Shown piece by piece: positions 1 through 7,785 of a stretch of 64,000 nucleotides of DNA. Under the pieces are notes generated by a model that was not told the DNA's origin, did no database searches, and saw only the letters and a list, made by a program, of their open reading frames with translations. The stretch's first letter is position 1; each line of letters starts with the position of its first letter. The position numbers and the translations under genes were made by a program. The DNA is from Rhodobacter aestuarii (lineage in GTDB: Bacteria; Pseudomonadota; Alphaproteobacteria; Rhodobacterales; Rhodobacteraceae): the NCBI RefSeq assembly GCF_900156655.1, contig NZ_FTOG01000003.1:248001-312000 (forward strand), in the 5' to 3' direction.

Positions 1-109
1 TAATGTGAGATGCGCGACCTTATGCCCTGTGGTAAGGGGGAAACCGGGCACAAAGACTGCCTTACGATCCCGGGCGCTCCGGGCAAGCAAACAGACCAAG
101 GAACCAGCG

Positions 110-526
110 ATGAAGATCAGCCTCTATGCCACCCTCGCCGCGCTCGCTCTGGCCACGCCCGCGCTCGCCGAGGGCGATGTTGCCGCCGGTGAAAAAGAAT
201 TCACCAAGTGCAAAACCTGCCACTCGATCACTGCGCCCGATGGCACTGATATCGTCAAAGGCGGCAAAATCGGCCCGAACCTTTATGGCGTGATCGGCCG
301 TCAAGCCGGCACCTACCCGGATTTCAAATACAAAGACTCGATCGTTGCTCTGGGCGAAAGCGGCTTCGTCTGGACCGAAGAAGAAATCGCCACCTACATG
401 ACCGACCCGACCAAGTTCCTCAAAGAGAAACTGGACGACAAAAAAGCCAAGTCGGGCATGACCCACAAGCAGTCGAAGAAACAAGAAGACATCGTCGCCT
501 ATCTGGCGTCTGTCGTCGCCGAGTAA
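110..526 (+). CDS. cycA: Cytochrome c2, periplasmic electron carrier
   Basis: Small soluble class I c-type cytochrome that shuttles electrons in the periplasm between the cytochrome bc1 complex and the photosynthetic reaction centre or an oxidase. The 138-residue precursor starts with a signal peptide ending in Ala-Leu-Ala at residue 20. The haem attachment site CKTCH is at residues 34-38, and the likely axial methionine is Met117 in the Ser-Gly-Met segment near the C-terminus. The start at 110 is chosen because an AAGGA-type ribosome site lies just upstream and the signal peptide follows at once; the longer in-frame reading lacks these. Overall the sequence is very close to R. capsulatus cytochrome c2 as I remember it, including the lysine-rich surface. 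A strong hairpin terminator follows, so the gene is probably transcribed alone or as the last gene of its unit. Confidence 0.96.
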   Translation: MKISLYATLAALALATPALAEGDVAAGEKEFTKCKTCHSITAPDGTDIVKGGKIGPNLYGVIGRQAGTYPDFKYKDSIVALGESGFVWTEEEIATYMTDPTKFLKEKLDDKKAKSGMTHKQSKKQEDIVAYLASVVAE

Positions 527-547
527 TCGACGCTACAGAAATGACGG

Positions 548-577
548 GGCCCGGTCGTGCATCGACCGGGCCTTTTT
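548..577 (+). terminator. Rho-independent terminator of cycA
   Basis: A perfect 10-bp stem (GGCCCGGTCG / CGACCGGGCC) with a 5-nt loop is followed by five T residues, 21 bp after the cycA stop codon. Confidence 0.9.
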
Positions 578-848
578 CATTGCGGCACGGCGGGCGCCAA
601 ATGGGGGCCAGATTGCTGCGCGCAACGCCTTCTTAAGAATACAAATGCCGATATCCGCATAAAACAGGCGGAACGCTTTCCCGGTTTCTTCTCTGTGCGC
701 AGACGCATCTTCGCCGCTTGCAACGCCTAGGCCCTGCGCTGTTCGCCCCGGCTGCGGCCCTGCCCCGACAGCCTTCTTATTTCCCGGATCGGCTTGTTCC
801 TGCCCGCGGCAACTGCGATTTAAAGGGGGACGAATACGGAGCCCCCTC
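578..848. other. Intergenic gap with no gene seen
   Basis: Between the cycA terminator and the YeeE gene. No convincing coding frame is present: the open frames here are antisense or arginine/proline-rich shadows. The last 15 bases include a GGAG-type ribosome site for the next gene. I see no clear promoter, RNA gene or repeat. Confidence 0.5.
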
Positions 849-1289
849 ATGCCGCCTCTTTTCACCCAAACCCATCTGCTTGGCCTTGCTGGCGGGCTGA
901 TGATCGGCTCTGCCGCAGCGCTTTTGCTTTTGGGCAACGGTCGCATCCTTGGTGCCTCGGGCATTTTGGGGCGGTTTGCCACGCGCACCACCACTGGCGC
1001 CGACTGGCGCGATCACGCCGCCTTTGTTGCCGCGCTGGTACTGGTGCCGGGGCTTGCCGCGCTGATCTGGGGCGTGCCGCAGTTTGAAACGCTCGCGCCC
1101 TTGCCGCTCTTGGTCGTGGCGGGACTGGCCGTTGGCCTTGGCACGCGGATGGCGAATGGCTGCACCTCGGGCCACGGCGTTGTTGGTATGACGCGGTTCT
1201 CGCGCCGCTCCATCGTGGCAACGCTTGTCTCGCTCGCTGTGGGCTTTGTCACCTTCCACCTCGCCCATCATGTTTTCGGAGTGCTGTGA
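849..1289 (+). CDS. YeeE/YedE-family sulfur-compound transporter, first half
   Basis: Inner-membrane protein of 146 residues from the YeeE/YedE (DUF395, PmpA-like) family, which is linked to uptake or handling of thiosulfate or other sulfur compounds. It is almost entirely hydrophobic with about four membrane segments. The family cysteine is visible at residue 105 in the motif Asn-Gly-Cys-Thr-Ser-Gly-His-Gly. Its stop codon overlaps the start of the next gene, which encodes the partner half, so the two are translationally coupled. In other bacteria the family also occurs as one long chain; here it is the split form. No sulfurtransferase or rhodanese gene lies next to it in the window, so the actual substrate is inferred from the family only. 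Confidence 0.85.
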   Translation: MPPLFTQTHLLGLAGGLMIGSAAALLLLGNGRILGASGILGRFATRTTTGADWRDHAAFVAALVLVPGLAALIWGVPQFETLAPLPLLVVAGLAVGLGTRMANGCTSGHGVVGMTRFSRRSIVATLVSLAVGFVTFHLAHHVFGVL

Positions 1290-1720
1290 TGACCCGCTTG
1301 ATTTGGACCGCATCTGGCGCGCTGTTTGGGCTGGGCCTTTGGCTTTCGGGCATGACCGAACCGGCCCGCGTGCAAGGCTGGTTTGATGTTGCGGGCGCTT
1401 GGGACCCGACGCTCGCTTTCGTTCTCACAGGCGCGCTGATCCCGATGCTGGTTGCATGGCGCGTCGCCGCGCGGCGCAAACGCAGCTTCACCGGGGCGCC
1501 CCTACCTGCCGCTCCCGAAACGCAGATTGATGCGAAACTGGTTGGCGGCTCGGCGCTTTTTGGCTTTGGTTGGGCGCTTGCGGGCCTTTGCCCTGGCCCC
1601 GCGCTCGCCGCGCTCGGATGGTCTGGTGTGCCGGGCTTTGCCTTTAGTGCCGCGATGGTCGCGGGCATGGCACTTTGGAACCTGATCGGCGCGCGCCGCC
1701 CGCGCGCCGTGGCCGCCTAA
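1289..1720 (+). CDS. YeeE/YedE-family partner (DUF6691-type), second half
   Basis: Second hydrophobic subunit (143 residues) of the split YeeE/YedE transporter. A cysteine in Gly-Leu-Cys-Pro-Gly-Pro at about residue 101 matches the cysteine pattern of the family and lies in the last membrane segments, facing the equivalent cysteine of the partner. The ATG at 1289 is preferred; it overlaps the upstream TGA. A GTG just before it at 1286 would only add one residue. The middle of the protein has a short positively charged cytoplasmic loop (residues 58-70). The gene ends directly against the convergent yqeY gene with no spacer. Confidence 0.82.
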   Translation: MTRLIWTASGALFGLGLWLSGMTEPARVQGWFDVAGAWDPTLAFVLTGALIPMLVAWRVAARRKRSFTGAPLPAAPETQIDAKLVGGSALFGFGWALAGLCPGPALAALGWSGVPGFAFSAAMVAGMALWNLIGARRPRAVAA

Positions 1721-2173
1721 TCAGCTCAGGCGCTCTTTCACCTTCGGCCCCACGGAACCGAAATCCATCTGACCGGTATGGGCCGCTTTCAGTTCGCCCA
1801 TCACCCGCCCCATGTCGCGGATCGAGGTGGCGCCCAGCTTCTCGATCGCCGCAGCAATCGCCGCTTCAACCTCTTCTGGGGTGAGTTGGCGAGGCAGGAA
1901 TTCCTCGATCACAGCAATCTCGGCGAGTTCCTTCTCGGCCAATTCCAGACGCCCGCCCTCTTCATAGGCGCGTGCTGATTCTTGGCGTTGCTTCACCATT
2001 TTGCTCAGAATCGCCATGATCTCGGCATCGCCGACCGTCGCGCCCTCGCCCTCAGAGCGCAGCGCAATTTCGCGGTCTTTGATGGCTGCGTTGATCAAAC
2101 GCAAGGTCGACAGCCGCGCCGCCTCCTTGGCCTTCATCGCCTCTTTGAGCGCCGATGCCAGCTTCTCGCGCAT
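1721..2173 (-). CDS. GatB/YqeY domain protein
   Basis: Helical protein of 150 residues matching the stand-alone YqeY family, which is homologous to the C-terminal tRNA-binding domain of the amidotransferase subunit GatB. The function is not firmly known; a role around tRNA or amidotransferase reactions is inferred by homology. It starts with a helix rich in Lys and Ala, carries the family segment Glu-Glu-Phe-Leu-Pro-Arg-Gln-Leu in the middle, and ends in the Gly-Arg-Val-Met-Gly-Glu-Leu-Lys region. Length is typical. It is divergent from carA with about 170 bp between the two starts. Confidence 0.9.
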   Translation of the reverse strand: MREKLASALKEAMKAKEAARLSTLRLINAAIKDREIALRSEGEGATVGDAEIMAILSKMVKQRQESARAYEEGGRLELAEKELAEIAVIEEFLPRQLTPEEVEAAIAAAIEKLGATSIRDMGRVMGELKAAHTGQMDFGSVGPKVKERLS

Positions 2174-2284
2174 ACTTGTGATCCACCCTTGATTGATCCA
2201 GCCGACACTCTAGCTTGAAGCTTTGCGCGGCACAACTGCGGCAAATTATTGATTTCATTGCATTTCATCATTTTCCCAAAAGCC

Positions 2285-2313
2285 TTGACGCCCTCACCGA
2301 CTGCCCGTAGGTT
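2285..2313 (+). promoter_or_regulatory. Likely sigma-70-type promoter of carA
   Basis: TTGACG and TAGGTT are separated by 17 bp, ending about 30 bp before the carA start codon. Spacing and the -35 box are close to the housekeeping consensus. Confidence 0.5.
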
Positions 2314-2342
2314 CGGCCGGATTTTTGCCCGGGAGTCGCGCC

Positions 2343-3509
2343 ATGCCCACTAGCCACCAGCCGTCGGAAAAACCCACCGCGCTGATCGCAACCGCTGATG
2401 GGCAGTTGTTTTACGGTCAGGGCTTCGGCGCGACCGGCGAAACGGTGGCCGAATTGGTCTTCAACACCGCGATGACGGGCTACCAAGAGATCATGACCGA
2501 CCCGAGCTATGCGGGCCAAGTCGTGACCTTCACCTTCCCCCATGTCGGCAATGTCGGCGTCACCCCGGAAGATGATGAAACCAACGAGCCAGTGGCGGCA
2601 GGTCTGGTGGTCAAATGGGACCCGACTGAACCGTCGAACTGGCGCGCAGCCGAACATCTTGTTGGCTGGCTTGAAAAACGCGGCCGCATTGGTGTGGGCG
2701 CGGTAGATACCCGTCGCCTGACCCGCGCGATCCGCCAGCAAGGCGCGCCGCATGTGGCGATTGCCCATAACCCCGATGGTGTCTTTGACATTGAAGCGCT
2801 GGTGAAAAAGGCCCGCGACTGGAAAGGCCTTGTGGGCCTTGACCTCGCGAAGGAAGTCACCTGCGCGCAAAGCTACAGCTGGAACGAAATGCGTTGGGCT
2901 TGGCCGGAGGGCTACAAGACCCGCAGCGAACCCGGTTTCAAAGTCGTGGCGATTGACTACGGCGCAAAGCGCAACATCCTGCGCTGCCTTGCCTCAGCCG
3001 GTTGCGATGTGACGGTCCTGCCCGCCACCGCCACCGCCGAAGAGGTGTTGGCCCATAACCCCGAGGGCGTGTTCCTTTCAAACGGTCCGGGCGACCCGGC
3101 TGCGACCGGGGCCTATGCGGTGCCAATGATCAAGGGAGTGCTGGAGACCCAGCTTCCTGTCTTTGGAATTTGCCTTGGCCACCAAATGCTGGCGCTCGCA
3201 CTTGGCGCAAAGACCATCAAGATGAACCACGGCCACCACGGCGCGAACCACCCGGTGAAAGACATCACCACCGGTAAAGTGGAAATCACCTCGATGAACC
3301 ACGGTTTCGCGGTCGATGCGCAAACCCTGCCCAAAGGCGTGGCGGAAACGCATGTGAGCCTGTTCGATGGCTCGAACTGCGGCATCGCGCTGGAAGATCG
3401 TCCGGTCTTTTCGGTGCAATACCACCCCGAGGCGAGCCCCGGCCCGCAAGACAGCTACTACCTGTTCGAGCGCTTTGCCGCTGCGATGGCCGCTCGCCGC
3501 GGCGCCTAA
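2343..3509 (+). CDS. carA: Carbamoyl-phosphate synthase small (glutaminase) subunit
   Basis: Hydrolyses glutamine and passes ammonia to the large subunit CarB for carbamoyl phosphate synthesis, feeding arginine and pyrimidine biosynthesis in the cytoplasm. The 388-residue protein has the N-terminal CPSase small-chain domain (about residues 15-150) and a C-terminal class I glutamine amidotransferase domain. The catalytic triad is visible: Cys277 in Gly-Ile-Cys-Leu-Gly-His, and His361 and Glu363 in Tyr-His-Pro-Glu. The ATG at 2343 is chosen over an upstream TTG at 2325 because a GGGAG ribosome site lies 7 bp before it. carB is not in the window. A strong terminator follows, so carA is a single-gene unit here. 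Confidence 0.97.
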   Translation: MPTSHQPSEKPTALIATADGQLFYGQGFGATGETVAELVFNTAMTGYQEIMTDPSYAGQVVTFTFPHVGNVGVTPEDDETNEPVAAGLVVKWDPTEPSNWRAAEHLVGWLEKRGRIGVGAVDTRRLTRAIRQQGAPHVAIAHNPDGVFDIEALVKKARDWKGLVGLDLAKEVTCAQSYSWNEMRWAWPEGYKTRSEPGFKVVAIDYGAKRNILRCLASAGCDVTVLPATATAEEVLAHNPEGVFLSNGPGDPAATGAYAVPMIKGVLETQLPVFGICLGHQMLALALGAKTIKMNHGHHGANHPVKDITTGKVEITSMNHGFAVDAQTLPKGVAETHVSLFDGSNCGIALEDRPVFSVQYHPEASPGPQDSYYLFERFAAAMAARRGA

Positions 3510-3530
3510 GCCACGCCCCAGCACAGACCC

Positions 3531-3557
3531 AAAAGACCGGCCCCACGCCGGTCTTTT
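3531..3557 (+). terminator. Rho-independent terminator of carA
   Basis: An 11-bp inverted repeat, AAAAGACCGGC / GCCGGTCTTTT, with a CCCAC loop lies 21 bp after the carA stop. Confidence 0.88.
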
Positions 3558-3631
3558 GCATTTTGGGCCCGTCGCTCACCGCAATCGCATATCCCGCCGC
3601 ACCCCAAAGAATAGCGCGCTACCCTTTCGAA

Positions 3632-3647
3632 TTAACGAAGCCTTAAC
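3632..3647 (+). promoter_or_regulatory. CtrA-type binding site upstream of the glycosyltransferase
   Basis: TTAACGAAGCCTTAAC is an exact match to the CtrA consensus TTAA-N7-TTAAC. It lies 56 bp before the next start codon, at a typical distance for direct control. CtrA is the cell-cycle/motility response regulator of alphaproteobacteria. Binding is inferred from the motif alone. Confidence 0.5.
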
Positions 3648-3702
3648 CAAAGGTTTGGTATCCCTAAGGAATGGTTAATCGCCTAGCAGCGAAAGGGACA
3701 AG

Positions 3703-5781
3703 ATGGCCGAGCGGGCGATCATACCTGTCGATTTTGGCTCAACGGCGCGTCGGGCGGCTGTGCGTGAAAAACTCGAAGCTGGGCGCAGCGCCGCAGATAC
3801 GCCCGATCAGCTTTCGAGCTTATCCGCAAAAGGCGACACACAAAAGCCCCCGTCGCCCCGCCCCACGGCAGACCGCGCTCCACTTGGGCAGATCTTGCTG
3901 GAAATGGGTGCCGTTGCGCCGGGGGATCTGCTCAAGGCCATCGCGATGCGCGCACGGCAGGATGTTCGGTTGGGGGATATTTTGCTGAGCCACGGCTGGG
4001 TAGAGGAAGCCGCGCTCATGGCCGCGCTCTCACGGCAATGGCGCACCTCCGTCGTAGACCTATTCGCGCAACCGCCCGACCCGCGCCTGATCGACATCGT
4101 CGGCCCGGAACTGTGCCTCCGCGAGCGGATGGTGCCGTGGTGCAAGATCGGCGGCGTGACGCTGATTGCAACCGCGCGGCCCGAAGATTTTACCGCCCTG
4201 CGCGCGCGATTGCCCCACCGGCTTGGCCCGTTTCGAATGGTGCTCGCGCCCGAGGCCGATGTGCACAAAGCGCTTTTGGCACGGCGGCAAACTGCCCTGA
4301 TCCGGCGCGCGGAAACCAAGGTGGAGCCGACGCAAAGCTGCCGCGCCCATAACGAAGCGCGCGCCGCAAGGCTGGCCCTTGGGGCGCTTGTCGCACTCGC
4401 ACTAGGGCTGATGGTGATGCCCATAGGCGTCTTCGGGCTTTTGTTCCTTTGGGCGATCATGACGCTCTTTGCGACAACCGGCCTAAAACTCGCGGCGTTT
4501 CTAGCGCATTGGCGTGCTACCCGCAGGTCATCAGCCCCGCAAACAACACGCCCGCCGCATCGGCTGCCGATGATCTCGATCATGGTGCCGCTGTTTCAAG
4601 AACGCGATATCGCACCCCGGCTGATTGCAAGACTTGCGCGGCTGCACTATCCGCGCGAATTGCTTGATATCGTGCTGGTGGTCGAGGAAAGCGACAAGAC
4701 CACCGCCGAGGCGCTACGCGATGTGCGGTTGCCGCGTTGGATACGGATTGTGACTGTGCCCAACGGGCCGATCCGCACCAAGCCACGCGCGCTCAATTAC
4801 GCGCTGAACTTCTGCCGCGGCAGCGTGGTCGGCGTTTATGACGCGGAGGATATGCCCGAGCCCAAGCAACTGCATATCGTTGCGCGCCACTTTGCGGAGA
4901 CCGGGCCGGAAGTGGCCTGCCTGCAAGGCCAGTTGGACTACTACAACCCGCAAACGAACTGGCTCGCGCGCTGTTTCACCATTGAATATGCGGCATGGTT
5001 TCGGGTGTTTCTGCCGGGGTTGGCACGGCTTGGCCTTGTTGTCCCCTTGGGCGGCACCACGCTTTTCTTTCGTCGTGAGGCGTTGGAAAAGCTGGGAGGA
5101 TGGGATGCGCATAACGTCACCGAAGACGCCGATCTGGGCATTCGGCTCGCGCGCCATGGCTACCGCACCGAGTTGATCCCCACCGTCACCCATGAAGAAG
5201 CGAATTGCCGCCCCCTGCCTTGGGTCAAGCAACGCTCCCGCTGGCTTAAGGGCTATGCGATGACTTGGGCCGTGCATATGCGCAATCCGCGCCAGCTTTG
5301 GCGCGACCTAGGGACAAAGCGCTTCATCGGCCTGCAAATCCTTATTCTTGGATCACTCTCGCAATATCTGTTGGCGCCGCTCTTGTGGAGCTGCTGGGCA
5401 ATTCTGTTTGGCTTTTGGCACCCGGTCGCGGCGCTCCTCTCACCGGAGCTTGAGACGCTCTTGCTCTTCGCCTTCGTGATGACGGAGTTGATCAATATCG
5501 GGGTGGGCGCTTGGGCGGTGCGTGGGGGGACGCACCGCCCATTGGTAAAATGGGTTCCCACGCTCCAGTTTTATTTCGCACTTGGTGCCATCGCGGCATG
5601 GAAAGCGCTTTATGAGGTGATCACCCGGCCCTTTTACTGGGACAAGACGGCCCATGGCCTGTTTGACGGGCTGCGCCACATGTCGGCTCCGGGACTTCGC
5701 TCGCCCCTTGTGGCAGAAGTCGCCACACTCAACACGCCACCCGAACCGGTGCGCGTCGCGCGCGCCCCGCTCATTGACTAA
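3703..5781 (+). CDS. Membrane GT2 glycosyltransferase with N-terminal MshEN-like domain
   Basis: Predicted processive polysaccharide synthase of 692 residues. Residues 60-112 hold two tandem repeats of the MshEN (GspE N-terminal) type, each with Leu-Gly-x-x-Leu-x3-Gly and spaced by 5 residues. The second (89-112) fits the c-di-GMP-binding pattern fully, from Arg89 to Gln112. The first has Pro60 and Arg83 in place of the end residues. Two membrane segments follow (about 223-268). The GT2 catalytic domain then shows Asp-Ala-Glu-Asp at 380-383, Thr-Glu-Asp at 473-475 and the Gln-x-x-Arg-Trp motif at 510-514. More membrane segments close the protein, giving a BcsA/NfrB-like layout. Product and c-di-GMP binding are inferred. 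A CtrA-type box lies upstream. Start is the ATG after an AAGGGAC ribosome site. Confidence 0.85.
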   Translation: MAERAIIPVDFGSTARRAAVREKLEAGRSAADTPDQLSSLSAKGDTQKPPSPRPTADRAPLGQILLEMGAVAPGDLLKAIAMRARQDVRLGDILLSHGWVEEAALMAALSRQWRTSVVDLFAQPPDPRLIDIVGPELCLRERMVPWCKIGGVTLIATARPEDFTALRARLPHRLGPFRMVLAPEADVHKALLARRQTALIRRAETKVEPTQSCRAHNEARAARLALGALVALALGLMVMPIGVFGLLFLWAIMTLFATTGLKLAAFLAHWRATRRSSAPQTTRPPHRLPMISIMVPLFQERDIAPRLIARLARLHYPRELLDIVLVVEESDKTTAEALRDVRLPRWIRIVTVPNGPIRTKPRALNYALNFCRGSVVGVYDAEDMPEPKQLHIVARHFAETGPEVACLQGQLDYYNPQTNWLARCFTIEYAAWFRVFLPGLARLGLVVPLGGTTLFFRREALEKLGGWDAHNVTEDADLGIRLARHGYRTELIPTVTHEEANCRPLPWVKQRSRWLKGYAMTWAVHMRNPRQLWRDLGTKRFIGLQILILGSLSQYLLAPLLWSCWAILFGFWHPVAALLSPELETLLLFAFVMTELINIGVGAWAVRGGTHRPLVKWVPTLQFYFALGAIAAWKALYEVITRPFYWDKTAHGLFDGLRHMSAPGLRSPLVAEVATLNTPPEPVRVARAPLID

Positions 5782-5799
5782 GGCTTAGGGGACTATGGC

Positions 5800-6435
5800 T
5801 TAGGGGTGCTCGCCGCGGCTCTCTGCATCCAGCTTGAGGCGCGTTTCAAACGCTTGCGAGATATGCGCTCGCAACGCCATAGCGGCGGCATCTTCATCGC
5901 CTGCACCAATCGCATCGACAATCGCTTGATGCTCATCAAGCGCACGCGTCCCGCGCCCCTCGGCGGCCAGCGAGGTGGTGGCCAAAAGCGCCATGGAACG
6001 ATGCACAAGGTCCAATTGCTGCACCAGATAGCGGTTGTGCGAGGCAAGATGCAGTTGCCGGTGGAAGCGTTTGTTCGCTCGCGCCAGCGCCACCGGGTCA
6101 TTGAGCTGCCCGCGGTCCATATCGATCATTTCTTGCAGCACGCGAATTTCTTCGGGCGCGGCGTGTTTGGCCGCCAAGCGCGCGGCCAAGGCCTCAAGCT
6201 CGGCGCGCACCACGTAAAGCTCAGCCAGTTGATTATGATCAAGCGAGGCCACAATCAGTGAACGGCCATCGCGCGCCAGCATCGCCTGCGTTTCCAGCCG
6301 TTGCATTGCCTCACGCACCGGGGTACGGGACACGCCAAAGCGCTCGGCCAGTTCAGATTCAACAAGCCGGTCGCCGGGCCGATAGAGCCCCGCGTCGATC
6401 GCTTCGAGAATGAGCGTGTAAGCATCCTTCTGCAT
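5800..6435 (-). CDS. GntR-family regulator, FCD subfamily
   Basis: Transcription factor of 211 residues. The N-terminal winged helix-turn-helix of the GntR type (residues about 3-68) contains the family segments Pro-Gly-Asp-Arg-Leu-Val-Glu-Ser and Ser-Arg-Thr-Pro-Val-Arg-Glu-Ala. The C-terminal all-helical FCD ligand domain (about 75-205) contains histidines at the usual metal/ligand positions (Phe-His-Arg-Gln-Leu-His). The start at Met 6435 is chosen because the domain begins at once there; the longer reading adds 48 residues that look non-coding. Ligand unknown. It is divergent from the HAD nucleotidase gene, and two copies of GTATGC lie in its upstream region. Confidence 0.9.
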   Translation of the reverse strand: MQKDAYTLILEAIDAGLYRPGDRLVESELAERFGVSRTPVREAMQRLETQAMLARDGRSLIVASLDHNQLAELYVVRAELEALAARLAAKHAAPEEIRVLQEMIDMDRGQLNDPVALARANKRFHRQLHLASHNRYLVQQLDLVHRSMALLATTSLAAEGRGTRALDEHQAIVDAIGAGDEDAAAMALRAHISQAFETRLKLDAESRGEHP

Positions 6436-6467
6436 TGGATCTTTGGCCTTTCGCTGCTGGCCCCATT

Positions 6468-6483
6468 GTATGCCGCAGTATGC
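6468..6483. promoter_or_regulatory. Possible GntR operator, direct GTATGC pair
   Basis: GTATGC-CGCA-GTATGC lies 33 bp upstream of the GntR start codon, in the divergent region. The same hexamer occurs as an inverted pair at 7363-7378. A role as operator is inferred from position and repetition. Confidence 0.25.
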
Positions 6484-6592
6484 GGAAAGTCGAGGCGCCG
6501 ACAACTTAGGCGTTGCGCCGCCCCGTGACAACCCGCCACAGTCGCAAATTCTGCCCATTGCGTCGCATCGCTTGCGCAATTAGCTTCGCGCC

Positions 6593-7252
6593 ATGCTTGC
6601 AGATGCTTTTTCCCATGTCGCGCACTGGGTGTTCGACCTCGACAACACGCTCTACCCGCCCTCGGCGCGGCTGTTTGACCAAATCGAACGGCGGATGACC
6701 GATTTTGTGGCCCGCACGCTTGAGGTGCCCCAAGAAGAGGCGAACCACCTGCGCGACCATTACTGGCAACTTTACGGCACCACGCTCGCCGGTTTGATGC
6801 ATGAACATGGGCTGGAACCCGGCCCCTATCTTGATGAAGTGCATGACATCGACTTTGACGTGCTAGAACCCGACCCGGATTTGCGCGCCGCCATCGCCGC
6901 GCTGCCCGGCCACAAGATCGTCTTCACCAATGGCTCGGCTCCCTATGCCGAGCAGGTGCTCAAAGCCCGCGGGCTGGCAGGCCTGTTTGATGGGATCTTT
7001 GGCGTTGAACATGCCGATTATCACCCCAAACCGCAACCTGAGGCCTTTGCTGCTGTCTTTGCGAAGGCGGGTGTGGTTCCTAACCGTGCCGCGATGTTTG
7101 AAGATGATCCGCGCAACCTTGCTGTGCCGCACGGGCTTGGCATGCGCACGGTCCATGTTGCGCCGAGCCCGGCCCCCGCGCCGCATATCGAGCATCACAC
7201 TGCCGATTTGCCAAAATTTTTGAAAGCCTTGCGCGCGCAGCGGCACCGCTAA
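6593..7252 (+). CDS. HAD-superfamily pyrimidine 5'-nucleotidase
   Basis: Cytoplasmic phosphatase of 219 residues of the HAD subfamily IA, SDT1/pyrimidine 5'-nucleotidase type, which removes phosphate from UMP/CMP-like nucleotides. Motif I is Phe-Asp-Leu-Asp-Asn-Thr-Leu-Tyr-Pro near residue 15. Motif II is the Thr-Asn-Gly-Ser segment, the lysine of motif III is in His-Pro-Lys-Pro, and motif IV is Glu-Asp-Asp. Length is typical. No strong ribosome site is seen before the ATG, so a leaderless or weakly initiated transcript is possible. Exact substrate is not determined from sequence. Confidence 0.88.
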   Translation: MLADAFSHVAHWVFDLDNTLYPPSARLFDQIERRMTDFVARTLEVPQEEANHLRDHYWQLYGTTLAGLMHEHGLEPGPYLDEVHDIDFDVLEPDPDLRAAIAALPGHKIVFTNGSAPYAEQVLKARGLAGLFDGIFGVEHADYHPKPQPEAFAAVFAKAGVVPNRAAMFEDDPRNLAVPHGLGMRTVHVAPSPAPAPHIEHHTADLPKFLKALRAQRHR

Positions 7253-7339
7253 GCAGCTTGCGCGTCGCTTTTCAGCCCGCTCAAGCGAACACAATGCCGT
7301 GCAGATTAAAATAATTCTAACCACAACCTCCGCGACAAC

Positions 7340-7369
7340 TTGACGCGAATCTCCCTTTGCGCGTATGCA
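7340..7369 (+). promoter_or_regulatory. Possible promoter of the small membrane protein gene
   Basis: TTGACG at 7340 and TATGCA at 7364 are spaced by 18 bp. The -10 region is embedded in the inverted repeat GTATGC-AAAC-GCATAC (7363-7378), so a bound regulator could block it. Confidence 0.35.
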
Positions 7370-7378
7370 AACGCATAC
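7363..7378. promoter_or_regulatory. Inverted repeat GTATGC-AAAC-GCATAC, possible operator
   Basis: A perfect 6-bp inverted repeat overlaps the predicted -10 box of the small membrane protein gene. It shares its half-site with the pair next to the GntR gene about 0.9 kb upstream. Confidence 0.3.
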
Positions 7379-7411
7379 CGCCGTCAGGGAGACGGCGAAG
7401 GGAGACTTGCC

Positions 7412-7633
7412 ATGACCATGACCACCGCCGACACCGGCATGATGTCGGCTGCCTCGCACGGCCACGACGAGAAAAAAGACTACACTTTCGCGATGTACAT
7501 CATTGCAGCCGTCGTGATCGGGATCATCGCAACCCTCGTCGTCACGATGGGCCTTGGCGGTCTGATCCTGTTCGGCGTTGGCGCGACCTGGTTCATGCTC
7601 GCCCTTCTCGTGGTGATGACCGCGGGCGGCTGA
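7412..7633 (+). CDS. Small two-segment membrane protein, unknown function
   Basis: I do not recognise the family. The protein has 73 residues: a polar N-terminus with His-Gly-His-Asp-Glu-Lys-Lys-Asp, then two hydrophobic segments (about residues 27-46 and 50-70) separated by Gly-Leu-Gly-Gly. The start at 7412 is supported by a GGGAG ribosome site; the longer open frame would add 24 residues that run through the promoter. The protein resembles the next gene product in its second half (Trp-Phe followed by a Leu/Val/Met-rich helix), so the two look like diverged duplicates. A terminator follows, so this is a single-gene transcript. Confidence 0.7.
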   Translation: MTMTTADTGMMSAASHGHDEKKDYTFAMYIIAAVVIGIIATLVVTMGLGGLILFGVGATWFMLALLVVMTAGG

Positions 7634-7657
7634 GCGCCTTTTGACAGTTTCGAAAAC

Positions 7658-7681
7658 GGCCCGGGCTTGCCCGGGCCTTTT
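7658..7681 (+). terminator. Rho-independent terminator after the first small membrane protein
   Basis: GGCCCGGG / CCCGGGCC stem of 8 bp with a CTTG loop, followed by TTTT. Confidence 0.85.
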
Positions 7682-7785
7682 CATTTTCTGCGACCATTTG
7701 CGACATGGCCCGAATCCAAATCACGATTCAATTATTCATATATTGATCATGCATAAATACCCGCATTGCGGGGGAAAGGATCACT

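Noticed and set aside
1-109. A riboswitch upstream of cycA
   Set aside because: The GGGGGAAACC region looked suggestive, but conserved cobalamin or other riboswitch cores are not present in the visible part.
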